From Chrysoperla carnea (taxonomy: Eukaryota; Arthropoda; Insecta; Neuroptera; Chrysopidae): 64,000 bases of DNA. Within the stretch, counting starts at the first letter, position 1; each line of letters begins with the position of its first letter. The DNA is taken from positions 1 through 64,000 of the forward strand of contig NW_025408304.1 of assembly GCF_905475395.1 (NCBI RefSeq), in the 5' to 3' direction. This document shows positions 1 to 15,000 of this stretch, piece by piece. A program made the translations under genes and the position numbers. The notes beneath the pieces were generated by a model that made no database searches, was not told the DNA's origin, and worked only from the letters and a program-made list of their open reading frames with translations.

Positions 1-3000
1 ATCGAGATCGTTTATGACTGGACTAAGTATAAATAAGCCAAAACTGATCAAATTTGACATTTTTCGATAGAAAAAACATTTTTTGAAAATTTTCGATTTT
101 ACAACTAGAATGTCATGACTATACAAATCATTGAAAATTTTGATCCAAGTAAGTCAAAATGTATTCATAGAGGTCGTTTATGACTGGTCTAAGTATAAAT
201 AAGCCAAAAATGATCAAATTTGACATTTTTCGATAGAAAAAACATTTTTTTAAATTTTCGATTTTTCAACATGAGAGTCATGACTATACAAATCAATGAA
301 ATTTTGATCCAAGAAGGTCAGAATGTATACATAGAGGCCGTTTATGACTGGAATAAGTATAAATAAGCAAAAAATGATCAAATTTGACATTTTTCGATAG
401 AAAAAACATTTTTTGAAAATTTTCGAAATTTCAACATGAGAGTCATGACTATACAAATCATTGAAATTTTGATCCAAGTAAGTCAAAATGTATACATAGA
501 GGTCGTTTATGACTGGTCTAAGTATAAATAAGCCAAAAATGATCAAATTTGACATTTTTCGATAGAAAAAACATTTTTTGAAAATTTTCGATTTTTTCAA
601 CATGAGTGTCCATGACTATACAAATCATTGAAAGTTTGATCGAAGTAAGTCAAAATGTATACATAGAGGTCGTTTATGACTGGACCAAGTATAAATAAGC
701 CAAAAATGATCAAATTTGACATTTTTCGATAGAAAAAACATTTTTTGAAAATTTTCGATTTTACAACTAGAATGTCATGACTATACAAATCATTGAAATT
801 TTGATCCAAATAAGTCAAAATGTATACATAGAGGTCGTTTATGACTGGACTAAGTATAAATAAGCCAAAAATGATCAAATTTGACATTTTTCGGCAGAAA
901 AAACATTTTTTGAAAATTTTCGATTTTTCAACATGAGAGTCATGACTATACAAATAATTGAAATTTTGATTTAAGTAAGTCACAATGTACACATAGAGAT
1001 CCTTAATGACTATACTAAGTATAAATAAGCCAAAAATGATCAAATTTGACATTTTTCGATAGAAAAAACATTTTTTGAAAATTTCGATTTTTCAACATGA
1101 GAGTCATGACTATACAAATCATTGAAATTTTTATCCAAGTAATTCAAAATGTATACATAGAGGTCCTTTATGACTGGACTAAGTATAAATAAGCCAAAAA
1201 TGATCAAATTTGACATTTTTCGATAGAAAAAACATTTTTTTAAATTTTCTATTTTCAACATGAGAGTCGTGACTATACAAATCAATGAAAATTTGATCCA
1301 AGTAAGTCAAAATGTATACATAGAGGTCGTTTACGACTGACTAAGTATAAATAAGCCAAAAATGATCAAATTTGACATTTTTCGATAGAAAAAACATTTT
1401 TTGAAAATTTTCGATTTTACAACTAGAATGTCATGACTATACAAATCATTGAAATTTTGATCCAAGTAAGTCAAAATGTATACGTAGAGGTCGTTTATGA
1501 CTGGTCTAAGTATAACTAAGCCAAAAATGATCAAATTTGACATTTTTCGATAGAAAAAACATTTTTTGAAAATTTTCGATTTTACAACTAGAATGTCATG
1601 ACTATACAAATCATTAAAATTTTGATCCAAGTAAGACAAAATGAATACATAGAGGTCGTTTATAGACTGGTCTAAGTATAAATAAGCCAAAATGATCAAA
1701 TTTGACATTTTTCGATAGAAAAAACATTTTTTGAAAATTTTCGATTTTTCAACATGAGAGTCATGACTATACAAATAATTGAAATTTTGATCCAAGTAAG
1801 TCAAAATGTATACATAGAGATCCTTAATGACTATACTAAGTATAAATAAGCCAAAAATGATCAAATTTGACATTTTTCGATAGAAAAAACATTTTTTGAA
1901 AATTTTCGATTTTACAACTAGAATGTCATGACTATACAAATCATTGAAATTTTGATCCAAGTAAGTCAAAATGTATACATAGAGGTCGTTTATGACTGGT
2001 CTAAGTATAAATAAGCCAAAAATGATCAAATTTGACATTTTTTCGATAGAAAAAAACATTTTTTTTAAATTTTCGATTTTTCAACATGAGAGTCATGACT
2101 ATACAAATCATTGAAATTTTGATCCAAGTAAGTCAAAATGTATACATAGAGGTCGTTTACGACTGGACTAAGTATAAATAAGCCAAAAATGATCAAATTT
2201 GACATTTTTCGATAGAAAAAAACATTTTTTGAAAATTTTCGATTTTTCAACATGAGTGTCATGACTATACAAATCATTGAAAGTTTGATCGAAGTAAGTC
2301 AAAATGTATACATAGAGGTCGTTTATGACTGTACTAAGTATAAATTAGCCAAAAATGATCAAAATTGACATTTTTCGATAGAAAAAACATTTTTGAAAAT
2401 TTTCGATTTTTCAACATGAGAGTCATGACTATACAAATAATTGAAATTTTTATCCAAGTTATTCAAAATGTATACATAGAGGTCCTTATGACTGGACTAA
2501 GTATAAATAAGCCAAAAATGATCAAATTTGACATTTTTCGATAGAAAAAACATTTTTTAAAATTTTCGATTTTTCAACATGAGAGTCATGACTATACAAC
2601 TCAATGAAATTTTGATCCAAGTAAGTCAAATGTATACATAGAGGTCGTTTACGACTGGACTAAGTATAAATAAGCCAAAAATGATCAAATTTGACATTTT
2701 TCGATAGAAAAAATATTTTTTGAAAATTTCCGATTTTACATCTAGAATGTCATGACTATACAAATCATTGAAATTTTGATCCAAGTAAGTCAAAATGTAT
2801 ACATAGAGGTCGTTTATGACTGGACTAAGTATAAATAAGCCAAAAATGATCAAATTTGACATTTTTCGATAGAAAAAAACATTTTTTGAAAATTTTCGAT
2901 TTTTCAACATGAGAGTCATGACTATACAAAAAATCATTGAAATTTTTATCCAAGTAATTCAAAATGTTTACATAGAGGTCCTTTATGACTGGACTAAGTA

Positions 3001-6000
3001 TAAATAAGCCAAAAATGATCAAATTTGACATTTTTCTATAGAAAAAACATTTTTTGAAAATTTTCGAAATTTCAACATGAGAGTCATGACTATACAAATC
3101 ATTGAAATTTTGATCCAAGTAAGTCAAAATGTATACATAGAGGTCGTTTATGACTGGTCTAAGTATAAATAAGCCAAAAATGATCAATTTGACATTTTTC
3201 GACAGAAAAAACATTTTTTGAAAATTTCCGATTTTACAACTAGAATGTCATGACTATACAAATCATTGAAATTTTGATCCAAGTAAGTCAAAATGTATAC
3301 ATAGAGGTCGTTTATGACTGGACTAAGTATAAATAAGCCAAAAATGATCAAATTTGACAATTTTCGATAGAAAAAAACATTTTTTGAAAATTTTCGATTT
3401 TTCAACATGAGAGTCATGACTATACAAATCATTGAAATTTTGATCCAAGTAAGTCAAAATGTATACATCGAGGTCGTTTATGACTGGCCTAAGTATAAAT
3501 AAGCCAAAACTGATCAAATTTGACATTTTTCGATAGAAAAAACATTTTTTGAAAATTTCGATTTTTCAACTAGAATGTCATGACTATACAAATCATTGAA
3601 ATTTTGATCCAAGTAAGTCAAAATGTATACATAGAGGTCGTTCATGACTGGACTAAGTAAACATAAGCCAAAAATGATCAAATTTGACATTTTTCGATAG
3701 ATAAAACATTTTTGAAAATTTTTGATTTTTCAACATGAGGGTCATGACTATACAAATCATTGAAATTTTGATCCAAGAAAGTCAGAATGTATACATAGAG
3801 GTCGTTAATGACTGGACTAAGTATAAATAAGCCAAAAATGATCAAATTTGACATTTTTCGATAGAAAAAACATTTTTTGAAAATTTTCGATTTTTCAACA
3901 TGAGAGTCATGACTAGACAAATCATTGAAATTTTGTTCCAAGTAATTCAAAATGTACACAATGAGGTCGTTTATGACTGGACTAAGTAAACATAAGCCAA
4001 AAATGATCAATTTGACATTTTTCGATAGATAAAACATTTTTTGAAAATTTTTGATTTTTCAACATGAGGGTCATGACTATACAAATCATTGAAATTTTGA
4101 TCCAAGAAGGTCAGAATGTATACATAGAGGCCGTTTATGACTGGAATAAGTATAAATAAGCCAAAAATGATCAAATTTGACATTTTTCGATAGAAAAAAC
4201 ATTTTTTGAAAATTTTCGAAATTTCAACATGAGAGTCATGACTATACAAATCATTGAAATTTTGATCCAAGTAAGTCAAAATGTATACATAGAGGTCGTT
4301 AATGACTGGTCTAAGTATTAATAAGCCAAAAATGATCAAATTTGACATTTTTCGATAGAAAAAACATTTTTTGAAAATTTTCGATTTTACAACTAGAATG
4401 TCATGACTATACAAATCATTGAAAGTTTGATCGAAGTAAGTCAAAATGTATACATAGAGGTCGTTTATGACTGGACTAAGTATAAATAAGCCAAAAATGA
4501 TCAAATTTGACATTTTTCGGCAGAAAAAACATTTTTTGAAAATTTTCGATTTTTCAACATGAGAGTCATGACTATACCAATAATTGAAATTTTGATTTAA
4601 GTAAGTCACAATGTACACATAGAGATCCTTAATGACTATACTAAGTATAAATAAGCCAAAAATGATCAAATTTGACATTTTTCGATAGAAAAAACATTTT
4701 TTGAAAATTTTCGATTTTTCAACATGAGAGTCATGACTATACAAATCATTGAAATTTTTATCCAAGTAATTCAAAATGTATACATAGAGGTCCTTTATGA
4801 CTGGACTAAGTATAAATAAGCCAAAAATGATCAAATTTGACATTTTTCGATAGAAAAAACATTTTTTAAAATTTTCTATTTTTCAACATGAGAGTCGTGA
4901 CTATACAAATCAATGAAATTTTGATCCAAGTAAGTCAAAATGTATACATAGAGGTCGTTTACGACTGGACTAAGTATAAATAAGCTAAAAATGATCAAAT
5001 TTGACATTTTTCGATAGAAAAAACATTTTTTGAAAATTTTCGATTTTACAACTAGAATGTCATGACTATACAAATCATTGAAATTTTGATCCAAGTAAGT
5101 CAAAATGTATACGTAGAGGTCGTTTATGACTGGTCTAAGTATAAATAAGCCAAAAATGATCAAATTTGACATTTTTCGATAGAAAAACATTTTTTGAAAA
5201 TTTTCGATTTTACAACTAGAATGTCATGACTAAACAAATCATTAAAATTTTGATCCAAGTAAGTCAAAATGTATACATAGAGGTCGTTTATGACTGGTCT
5301 AAGTATAAATAAGCCAAAAATGATCAAATTTGACATTTTTCGATAGAAAAAACATTTTTTGAAAATTTTCGATTTTTCAACATGAGAGTCATGACTATAC
5401 AAATCATTGAAATTTTTATCCAAGTAATTCAAAATGTATACATAGAGGTCCTTTATGACTGGACTAAGTATAAATAAGCCAAAAATGATCAAATTTGACA
5501 TTTTTCGATAGAAAAAACATTTTTTAAAATTTTCGATTTTTCAACATGAGAGTCATGACTATACAAATCAATGCAATTTTGATCCAAATAAGTCAAAATG
5601 TATACATAGAGGTCGTTTACGACTGGACTAAGTATAAATAAGCCAAAAATGATCAAATTTGACATTTTTCGATAGAAAAAACATTTTTTGAAAATTTTCG
5701 ATTTTTCAACATGAGTGTCATGACTATACAAATCATTGAAAGTTTGATCGAAGTAAGTCAAAATGTATACATAGAGGTCGTTTATGACTGGACCAAGTAT
5801 AAATAAGCCAAAAATGATCAAATTTGACATTTTTCGATAGAAAAAACATTTTTGGAAAATTTTCGATTTTACAACTAGAATGTCATGACTATACAAATCA
5901 TTGAAATTTTGATCCAAGTAAGTCAAAATGTATACATAGAGGTCGTTTATGACTGGACTAAGTATAAATAAGCCAAAAATGATCAAATTTGACATTTTTC

Positions 6001-9000
6001 GATAGAAAAAACATTTTTTGAAAATTTTCGATTTTACAACTAGAATGTCATGACTATACAAATCATTAAAATTTTGATCCAAGTAAGACAAAATGTATAC
6101 ATAGAGGTCGTTTATGACTGGTCTAAGTATAAATAAGCCAAAAATGATCAAATTTGACATTTTTCGATAGAAAAAACATTTTTTGAAAATTTTCGATTTT
6201 ACAACTAGAATGTCATGACTATACAAATCATTGAAATTTTGATCCAAGTAAGTCAAAATGTATACATAGAGGTCGTTTATGAATGGTCTAAGTATAAATA
6301 AGCCAAAAATGATCAAATTTGACATTTTTCGATAGAAAAAACATTTTTTGAAAATTTTCGATTTTTCAACATGAGAGTCATGACTATACAAATCATTGAA
6401 ATTTTTATCCAAGTAATTCAAAATGTATACATAGAGGTCCTTTATTACTGGACTAAGTATAAGTAAGCCAAAAATGATCAAATTTGACATTTTTCGATAG
6501 AAAAAACATTTTTAAAATTTTCGATTTTCAACATGAGAGTCATGACTATACAAATTAATGAAATTTTGATCCAAGTAAGTCAAAATGTATACATAGAGGT
6601 CGTTTACGACTGGACTAAGTATAAATAAGCCAAAAATGATCAAATTTGACATTTTTCGATAGAAAAAACATTTTTTGAAAATTTTTGATTTTTCAACATG
6701 AGTGTCATGACTATACAAATCATTGAAAGTTTGATCGAAGTAAGTCAAAATGTATACATAGAGGTCGTTTATGACTGGACTAAGTATAAATAAGCCAAAA
6801 ATGATCAAATTTGACATTTTTCGATAGAAAAAACATTTTTTGAAAATTTTCGATTTTTCAACATGAGAGTCATGACTATACAAATAATTGAAATTTTGAT
6901 CCAAGTAAGTCAAAATGTATACATAGAGATCCTTAATGACTATACTAAGTATATATAAGCCAAAAATGATTAAATTTGACATTTTTCGATAGAAAAAACA
7001 TTTTTTGAAAATTTCCGATTTTAAAACTGGAATGTCATGACTATACAAATCATTGAAATTTTGATCCAAGTAAGTCAAAATGTATACATAGAGGTCGTTT
7101 ATGACTGGTGTAAGTATAAATAAGCCAAAAATGATCAAATTTGACATTTTTCGATAGAAAAAACATTTTTTGAAAATTTTCGATTTTTCAACATGAGAGT
7201 CATGACTATACAAATCATTGAAATTTTTATCCAAGTAATTCAAAATGTATACATAGAGGTCCTTTATGACTGGACTAAGTATAAATAAGCCAAAAATGAT
7301 CAAATTTGACATTTTTCGATAGAAAAAACATTTTTTAAAATTTTCGATTTTTCAACATGAGAGTCATGACTATACAAATCAATGAAATTTTGATCCAAGT
7401 AAGTCAAAATGTATACATAGAGGTCGTTTACGACTGGACTAAGTATAAATAAGCAAAAAATGATCCAATTTGACATTTTTCGATAGAAAAAACATTTTTT
7501 GAAAATTTCCGATTTTAAAACTGGAATGTCATGACTATACAAATCATTGACATTTTAATCCAAGTAAGTCAAAATGTATACATATAGGTCGTTTATGACT
7601 GGACTTAGTATAAATAAGCCAAAAATGATCAAATTTGACATTTTTCGATAGAAAAAACATTTTTTGAAAATTTCCGATTTTACAACTAGATTGTCATGAC
7701 TACACAAATCATTGAAATTTTGATCCAAGTAAGTCAAAATGTATACATAGAGGTCCTTTATGACTGGACTAAGTATAAATAAGCCAAAAATGATCAAATT
7801 TGACATTTTTCGATAGAAAAAACATTTTTTAAAATTTTCGATTTTTCAACATGAGAGTCATGACTATACAACTCAATGAAATTTTGATCCAAGTAAGTCA
7901 AAATGTATACATAGAGGTCGTTTACGACTGGACTAAGTATAAATAAGGCAAAAATGATCAAATTTGACATTTTTGGATAGAAAAAACATTTTTTGAAAAT
8001 TTTCGATTTATCAACATGAGTGTCATGACTATACAAATCATTGAAAGTTTGATCGAAGTAAGTCAAAATGTATACATAGAGGTCGTTTATGACTGGACTA
8101 AGTATAAATAAGCCAAAAATGATCAAATTTGACATTTTTCGATAGAAAAAACATTTTTTGAAAATTTTCGATTTTTCAACATGAGAGTCATGACTATACA
8201 AATCATTGAAATTTTGATCCAAGTAAGTCAAAATGTATACATAGAGGTCGTTTATGACTGGACTAAGTATAAATAAGCCAAAAATGATCAAATTTGACAT
8301 TTTTCGATAGAAAAAATATTTTTTGAAAATTTCCGATTTTACATCTAGAATGTCATGACTATACAAATCATTGAAATTTTGATCCAAGTAAGTCAAAATG
8401 TATACATAGAGGTCGTTTATGACTGGACTAAGTATAAATAAGCCAAAAATGATCAAATTTGACATTTTTCGATAGAAAAAACATTTTTTGAAAATTTCCG
8501 ATGTAACAACTAGAATGTCATGACTATACAAATCATTGAAATTTTGTTCCAAGTAAGTCAAAATGTATACATAGAGGTCCTTTATGACTGGACTAAGTAT
8601 AAATAAGCCAAAAATGATCAAATTTGACATTTTTCTATAGAAAAAACATTTTTTGAAAATTTTCGAAATTTCAACATGAGAGTCATGACTATACAAATCA
8701 TTGAAATTTTGATCCAAGTAAGTCAAAATGTATACATAGAGGTCGTTTATGACTGGTCTAAGTATAAATAAGCCAAAAATGATCAAATTTGACATTTTTC
8801 GACAGAAAAAACATTTTTTGAAAATTTCCGATTTTACAACTAGAATGTCATGACTATACAAATCATTGAAATTTTGATCCAAGTAAGTCAAAATGTATAC
8901 ATAGAGGTCGTTTATGACTGGACTAAGTATAAATAAGCCAAAAATGATCAAATTAGACAATTTTCGATAGAAAAAACATTTTTTGAAAATTTTCGATTTT

Positions 9001-12000
9001 TCAACATGAGAGTCATGACCATACAAATCATTGAAATTTTGATCCAAGTAATTCAAAATGTATACATCGAGGTCGTTTATGACTGGACTAAGTATAAATA
9101 AGCCAAAACTGATCAAATTTGACATTTTTCGATAGAAAAAACATTTTTTGAAAATTTTCGATTTTTCAACTAGAATGTCATGACTATACAAATCATTGAA
9201 ATTTTGATCCAAGTAAGTCAAAATGTATACATAGAGGTCGTTCATGACTGGACTAAGTAAACATAAGCCAAAAATGATCAAATTTGACATTTTTCGATAG
9301 ATAAAACATTTTTTGAAAATTTTTGATTTTTCAACATGAGGGTCATGACTATACAAATCATTGAAATTTTGATCCAAGAAAGTCAGAATGTATACATAGA
9401 GGTCGTTAATGACTGGACTAAGTATAAATAAGCCAAAAATGATCAAATTTGACATTTTTCGATAGAAAAAACATTTTTTGAAAATTTTCGATTTTTCAAC
9501 ATGAGAGTCATGACCATACAAATCATTGAAATTTTTATCCAAGTAAGTCAAAATGTATACATAGAGGTCGTTTATGACTGGACTAAGTATAAATAAGCCA
9601 AAAATGATCAAATTTGACATTTTTCGATAGAAAAAACATTTTTTGAAAATTTTCGATTTTTCAACATGAGAGTCATGACTAGACAAATCATTAAAATTTT
9701 GATCCAAGTAATTCAAAATGTATACATCGAGATCGTTTATGACTGGACTAAGTATAAATAAGCCAAAACTGATCAAATTTGACATTTTTCGATAGAAAAA
9801 ACATTTTTTGAAAATTTTCGATTTTACAACTAGAATGTCATGACTATACAAATCATTGAAATTTTGATCCAAGTAAGTCAAAATGTATTCATAGAGGTCG
9901 TTTATGACTGGTCTAAGTATAAATAAGCCAAAAATGATCAAATTTGACATTTTTCGATAGAAAAAACATTTTTTTAAATTTTCGATTTTTCAACATGAGA
10001 GTCATGACTATACAAATCAATGAAATTTTGATCCAAGAAGGTCAGAATGTATACATAGAGGCCGTTTATGACTGGAATAAGTATAAATAAGCAAAAAATG
10101 ATCAAATTTGACATTTTTCGATAGAAAAAACATTTTTTGAAAATTTTCGAAATTTCAACATGAGAGTCATGACTATACAAATCATTGAAATTTTGATCCA
10201 AGTAAGTCAAAATGTATACATAGAGGTCGTTTATGACTGGTCTAAGTATAAATAAGCCAAAAATGATCAAATTTGACATTTTTCGATAGAAAAAACATTT
10301 TTTGAAAATTTTCGATTTTTCAACATGAGTGTCATGACTATACAAATCATTGAAAGTTTGATCGAAGTAAGTCAAAATGTATACATAGAGGTCGTTTATG
10401 ACTGGACCAAGTATAAATAAGCCAAAAATGATCAAATTTGACATTTTTCGATAGAAAAAACATTTTTTGAAAATTTTCGATTTTACAACTAGAATGTCAT
10501 GACTATACAAATCATTGAAATTTTGATCCAAATAAGTCAAAATGTATACATAGAGGTCGTTTATGACTGGACTAAGTATAAATAAGCCAAAAATGATCAA
10601 ATTTGACATTTTTCGGCAGAAAAAACATTTTTTGAAAATTTTCGATTTTTCAACATGAGAGTCATGACTATACAAATAATTGAAATTTTGATTTAAGTAA
10701 GTCACAATGTACACATAGAGATCCTTAATGACTATACTAAGTATAAATAAGCCAAAAATGATCAAATTTGACATTTTTCGATAGAAAAAACATTTTTTGA
10801 AAATTTTCGATTTTTCAACATGAGAGTCATGACTATACAAATCATTGAAATTTTTATCCAAGTAATTCAAAATGTATACATAGAGGTCCTTTATGACTGG
10901 ACTAAGTATAAATAAGCCAAAAATGATCAAATTTGACATTTTTCGATAGAAAAAACATTTTTTTAAATTTTCTATTTTTCAACATGAGAGTCGTGACTAT
11001 ACAAATCAATGAAATTTTGATCCAAGTAAGTCAAAATGTATACATAGAGGTCGTTTACGACTGGACTAAGTATAAATAAGCCAAAAATGATCAAATTTGA
11101 CATTTTTCGATAGAAAAAAACATTTTTTGAAAATTTTCGATTTTACAACTAGAATGTCATGACTATACAAATCATTGAAATTTTGATCCAAGTAAGTCAA
11201 AATGTATACGTAGAGGTCGTTTATGACTGGTCTAAGTATAACTAAGCCAAAAATGATCAAATTTGACATTTTTCGATAGAAAAAACATTTTTTGAAAATT
11301 TTCGATTTTACAACTAGAATGTCATGACTATACAAATCATTAAAATTTTGATCCAAGTAAGACAAAATGAATACATAGAGGTCGTTTATGACTGGTCTAA
11401 GTATAAATAAGCCAAAAATGATCAAATTTGACATTTTTCGATAGAAAAAACTTTTTTTGAAAATTTTCGATTTTTCAACATGAGAGTCATGACTATACAA
11501 ATAATTGAAATTTTGATCCAAGTAAGTCAAAATGTATACATAGAGATCCTTAATGACTATACTAAGTATAAATAAGCCAAAAATGATCAAATTTGACATT
11601 TTTCGATAGAAAAAACATTTTTTGAAAATTTTCGATTTTACAACTAGAATGTCATGACTATACAAATCATTGAAATTTTGATCCAAGTAAGTCAAAATGT
11701 ATTCATAGAGGTCGTTTATGACTGGTCTAAGTATAAATAAGCCAAAAATGATCAAATTTGACATTTTTCGATAGAAAAAACATTTTTTTAAATTTTCGAT
11801 TTTTCAACATGAGAGTCATGACTATACAAATCAATGAAATTTTGATCCAAGTAAGTCAAAATGTATACATAGAGGTCGTTTACGACTGGACTAAGTATAA
11901 ATAAGCCAAAAATGATCAAATTTGACATTTTTCGATAGAAAAAACATTTTTTGAAAATTTTCGATTTTTCAACATGAGTGTCATGACTATACAAATCATT

Positions 12001-15000
12001 GAAAGTTTGATCGAAGTAAGTCAAAATGTATACATAGAGGTCGTTTATGACTGTACTAAGTATAAATTAGCCAAAAATGATCAAAATTGACATTTTTCGA
12101 TAGAAAAAACATTTTTTGAAAATTTTCGATTTTTCAACATGAGAGTCATGACTATACAAATAATTGAAATTTTTATCCAAGTAATTCAAAATGTATACAT
12201 AGAGGTCCTTTATGACTGGACTAAGTATAAATAAGCCAAAAATGATCAAATTTGACATTTTTCGATAGAAAAAACATTTTTTAAAATTTTCGATTTTTCA
12301 ACATGAGAGTCATGACTATACAACTCAATGAAATTTTGATCCAAGTAAGTCAAAATGTATACATAGAGGTCGTTTACGACTGGACTAAGTATAAATAAGC
12401 CAAAAATGATCAAATTTGACATTTTTCGATAGAAAAAATATTTTTTGAAAATTTCCGATTTTACATCTAGAATGTCATGACTATACAAATCATTGAAATT
12501 TTGATCCAAGTAAGTCAAAATGTATACATAGAGGTCGTTTATGACTGGACTAAGTATAAATAAGCCAAAAATGATCAAATTTGACATTTTTCGATAGAAA
12601 AAACATTTTTTGAAAATTTTCGATTTTTCAACATGAGAGTCATGACTATACAAATCATTGAAATTTTTATCCAAGTAATTCAAAATGTTTACATAGAGGT
12701 CCTTTATGACTGGACTAAGTATAAATAAGCCAAAAATGATCAAATTTGACATTTTTCTATAGAAAAAACATTTTTTGAAAATTTTCGAAATTTCAACATG
12801 AGAGTCATGACTATACAAATCATTGAAATTTTGATCCAAGTAAGTCAAAATGTATACATAGAGGTCGTTTATGACTGGTCTAAGTATAAATAAGCCAAAA
12901 ATGATCAATTTGACATTTTTCGACAGAAAAAACATTTTTTGAAAATTTCCGATTTTACAACTAGAATGTCATGACTATACAAATCATTGAAATTTTGATC
13001 CAAGTAAGTCAAAATGTATACATAGAGGTCGTTTATGACTGGACTAAGTATAAATAAGCCAAAAATGATCAAATTTGACAATTTTCGATAGAAAAAACAT
13101 TTTTTGAAAATTTTCGATTTTTCAACATGAGAGTCATGACCATACAAATCATTGAAATTTTGATCCAAGTAATTCAAAATGTATACATCGAGGTCGTTTA
13201 TGACTGGCCTAAGTATAAATAAGCCAAAACTGATCAAATTTGACATTTTTCGATAGAAAAAACATTTTTTGAAAATTTTCGATTTTTCAACTAGAATGTC
13301 ATGACTATACAAATCATTGAAATTTTGATCCAAGTAAGTCAAAATGTATACATAGAGGTCGTTCATGACTGGACTAAGTAAACATAAGCCAAAAATGATC
13401 AAATTTGACATTTTTCGATAGATAAAACATTTTTTGAAAATTTTTGATTTTTCAACATGAGGGTCATGACTATACAAATCATTGAAATTTTGATCCAAGA
13501 AAGTCAGAATGTATACATAGAGGTCGTTAATGACTGGACTAAGTATAAATAAGCCAAAAATGATCAAATTTGACATTTTTCGATAGAAAAAACATTTTTT
13601 GAAAATTTTCGATTTTTCAACATGAGAGTCATGACTAGACAAATCATTGAAATTTTGTTCCAAGTAATTCAAAATGTACACAATGAGGTCGTTTATGACT
13701 GGACTAAGTAAACATAAGCCAAAAATGATCAAATTTGACATTTTTCGATAGATAAAACATTTTTTGAAAATTTTTGATTTTTCAACATGAGGGTCATGAC
13801 TATACAAATCATTGAAATTTTGATCCAAGAAGGTCAGAATGTATACATAGAGGCCGTTTATGACTGGAATAAGTATAAATAAGCCAAAAATGATCAAATT
13901 TGACATTTTTCGATAGAAAAAACATTTTTTGAAAATTTTCGAAATTTCAACATGAGAGTCATGACTATACAAATCATTGAAATTTTGATCCAAGTAAGTC
14001 AAAATGTATACATAGAGGTCGTTTATGACTGGTCTAAGTATTAATAAGCCAAAAATGATCAAATTTGACATTTTTCGATAGAAAAAACATTTTTTGAAAA
14101 TTTTCGATTTTACAACTAGAATGTCATGACTATACAAATCATTGAAAGTTTGATCGAAGTAAGTCAAAATGTATACATAGAGGTCGTTTATGACTGGACT
14201 AAGTATAAATAAGCCAAAAATGATCAAATTTGACATTTTTCGGCAGAAAAAACATTTTTTGAAAATTTTCGATTTTTCAACATGAGAGTCATGACTATAC
14301 CAATAATTGAAATTTTGATTTAAGTAAGTCACAATGTACACATAGAGATCCTTAATGACTATACTAAGTATAAATAAGCCAAAAATGATCAAATTTGACA
14401 TTTTTCGATAGAAAAAACATTTTTTGAAAATTTTCGATTTTTCAACATGAGAGTCATGACTATACAAATCATTGAAATTTTTATCCAAGTAATTCAAAAT
14501 GTATACATAGAGGTCCTTTATGACTGGACTAAGTATAAATAAGCCAAAAATGATCAAATTTGACATTTTTCGATAGAAAAAACATTTTTTAAAATTTTCT
14601 ATTTTTCAACATGAGAGTCGTGACTATACAAATCAATGAAATTTTGATCCAAGTAAGTCAAAATGTATACATAGAGGTCGTTTACGACTGGACTAAGTAT
14701 AAATAAGCTAAAAATGATCAAATTTGACATTTTTCGATAGAAAAAACATTTTTTGAAAATTTTCGATTTTACAACTAGAATGTCATGACTATACAAATCA
14801 TTGAAATTTTGATCCAAGTAAGTCAAAATGTATACGTAGAGGTCGTTTATGACTGGTCTAAGTATAAATAAGCCAAAAATGATCAAATTTGACATTTTTC
14901 GATAGAAAAACATTTTTTGAAAATTTTCGATTTTACAACTAGAATGTCATGACTAAACAAATCATTAAAATTTTGATCCAAGTAAGTCAAAATGTATACA

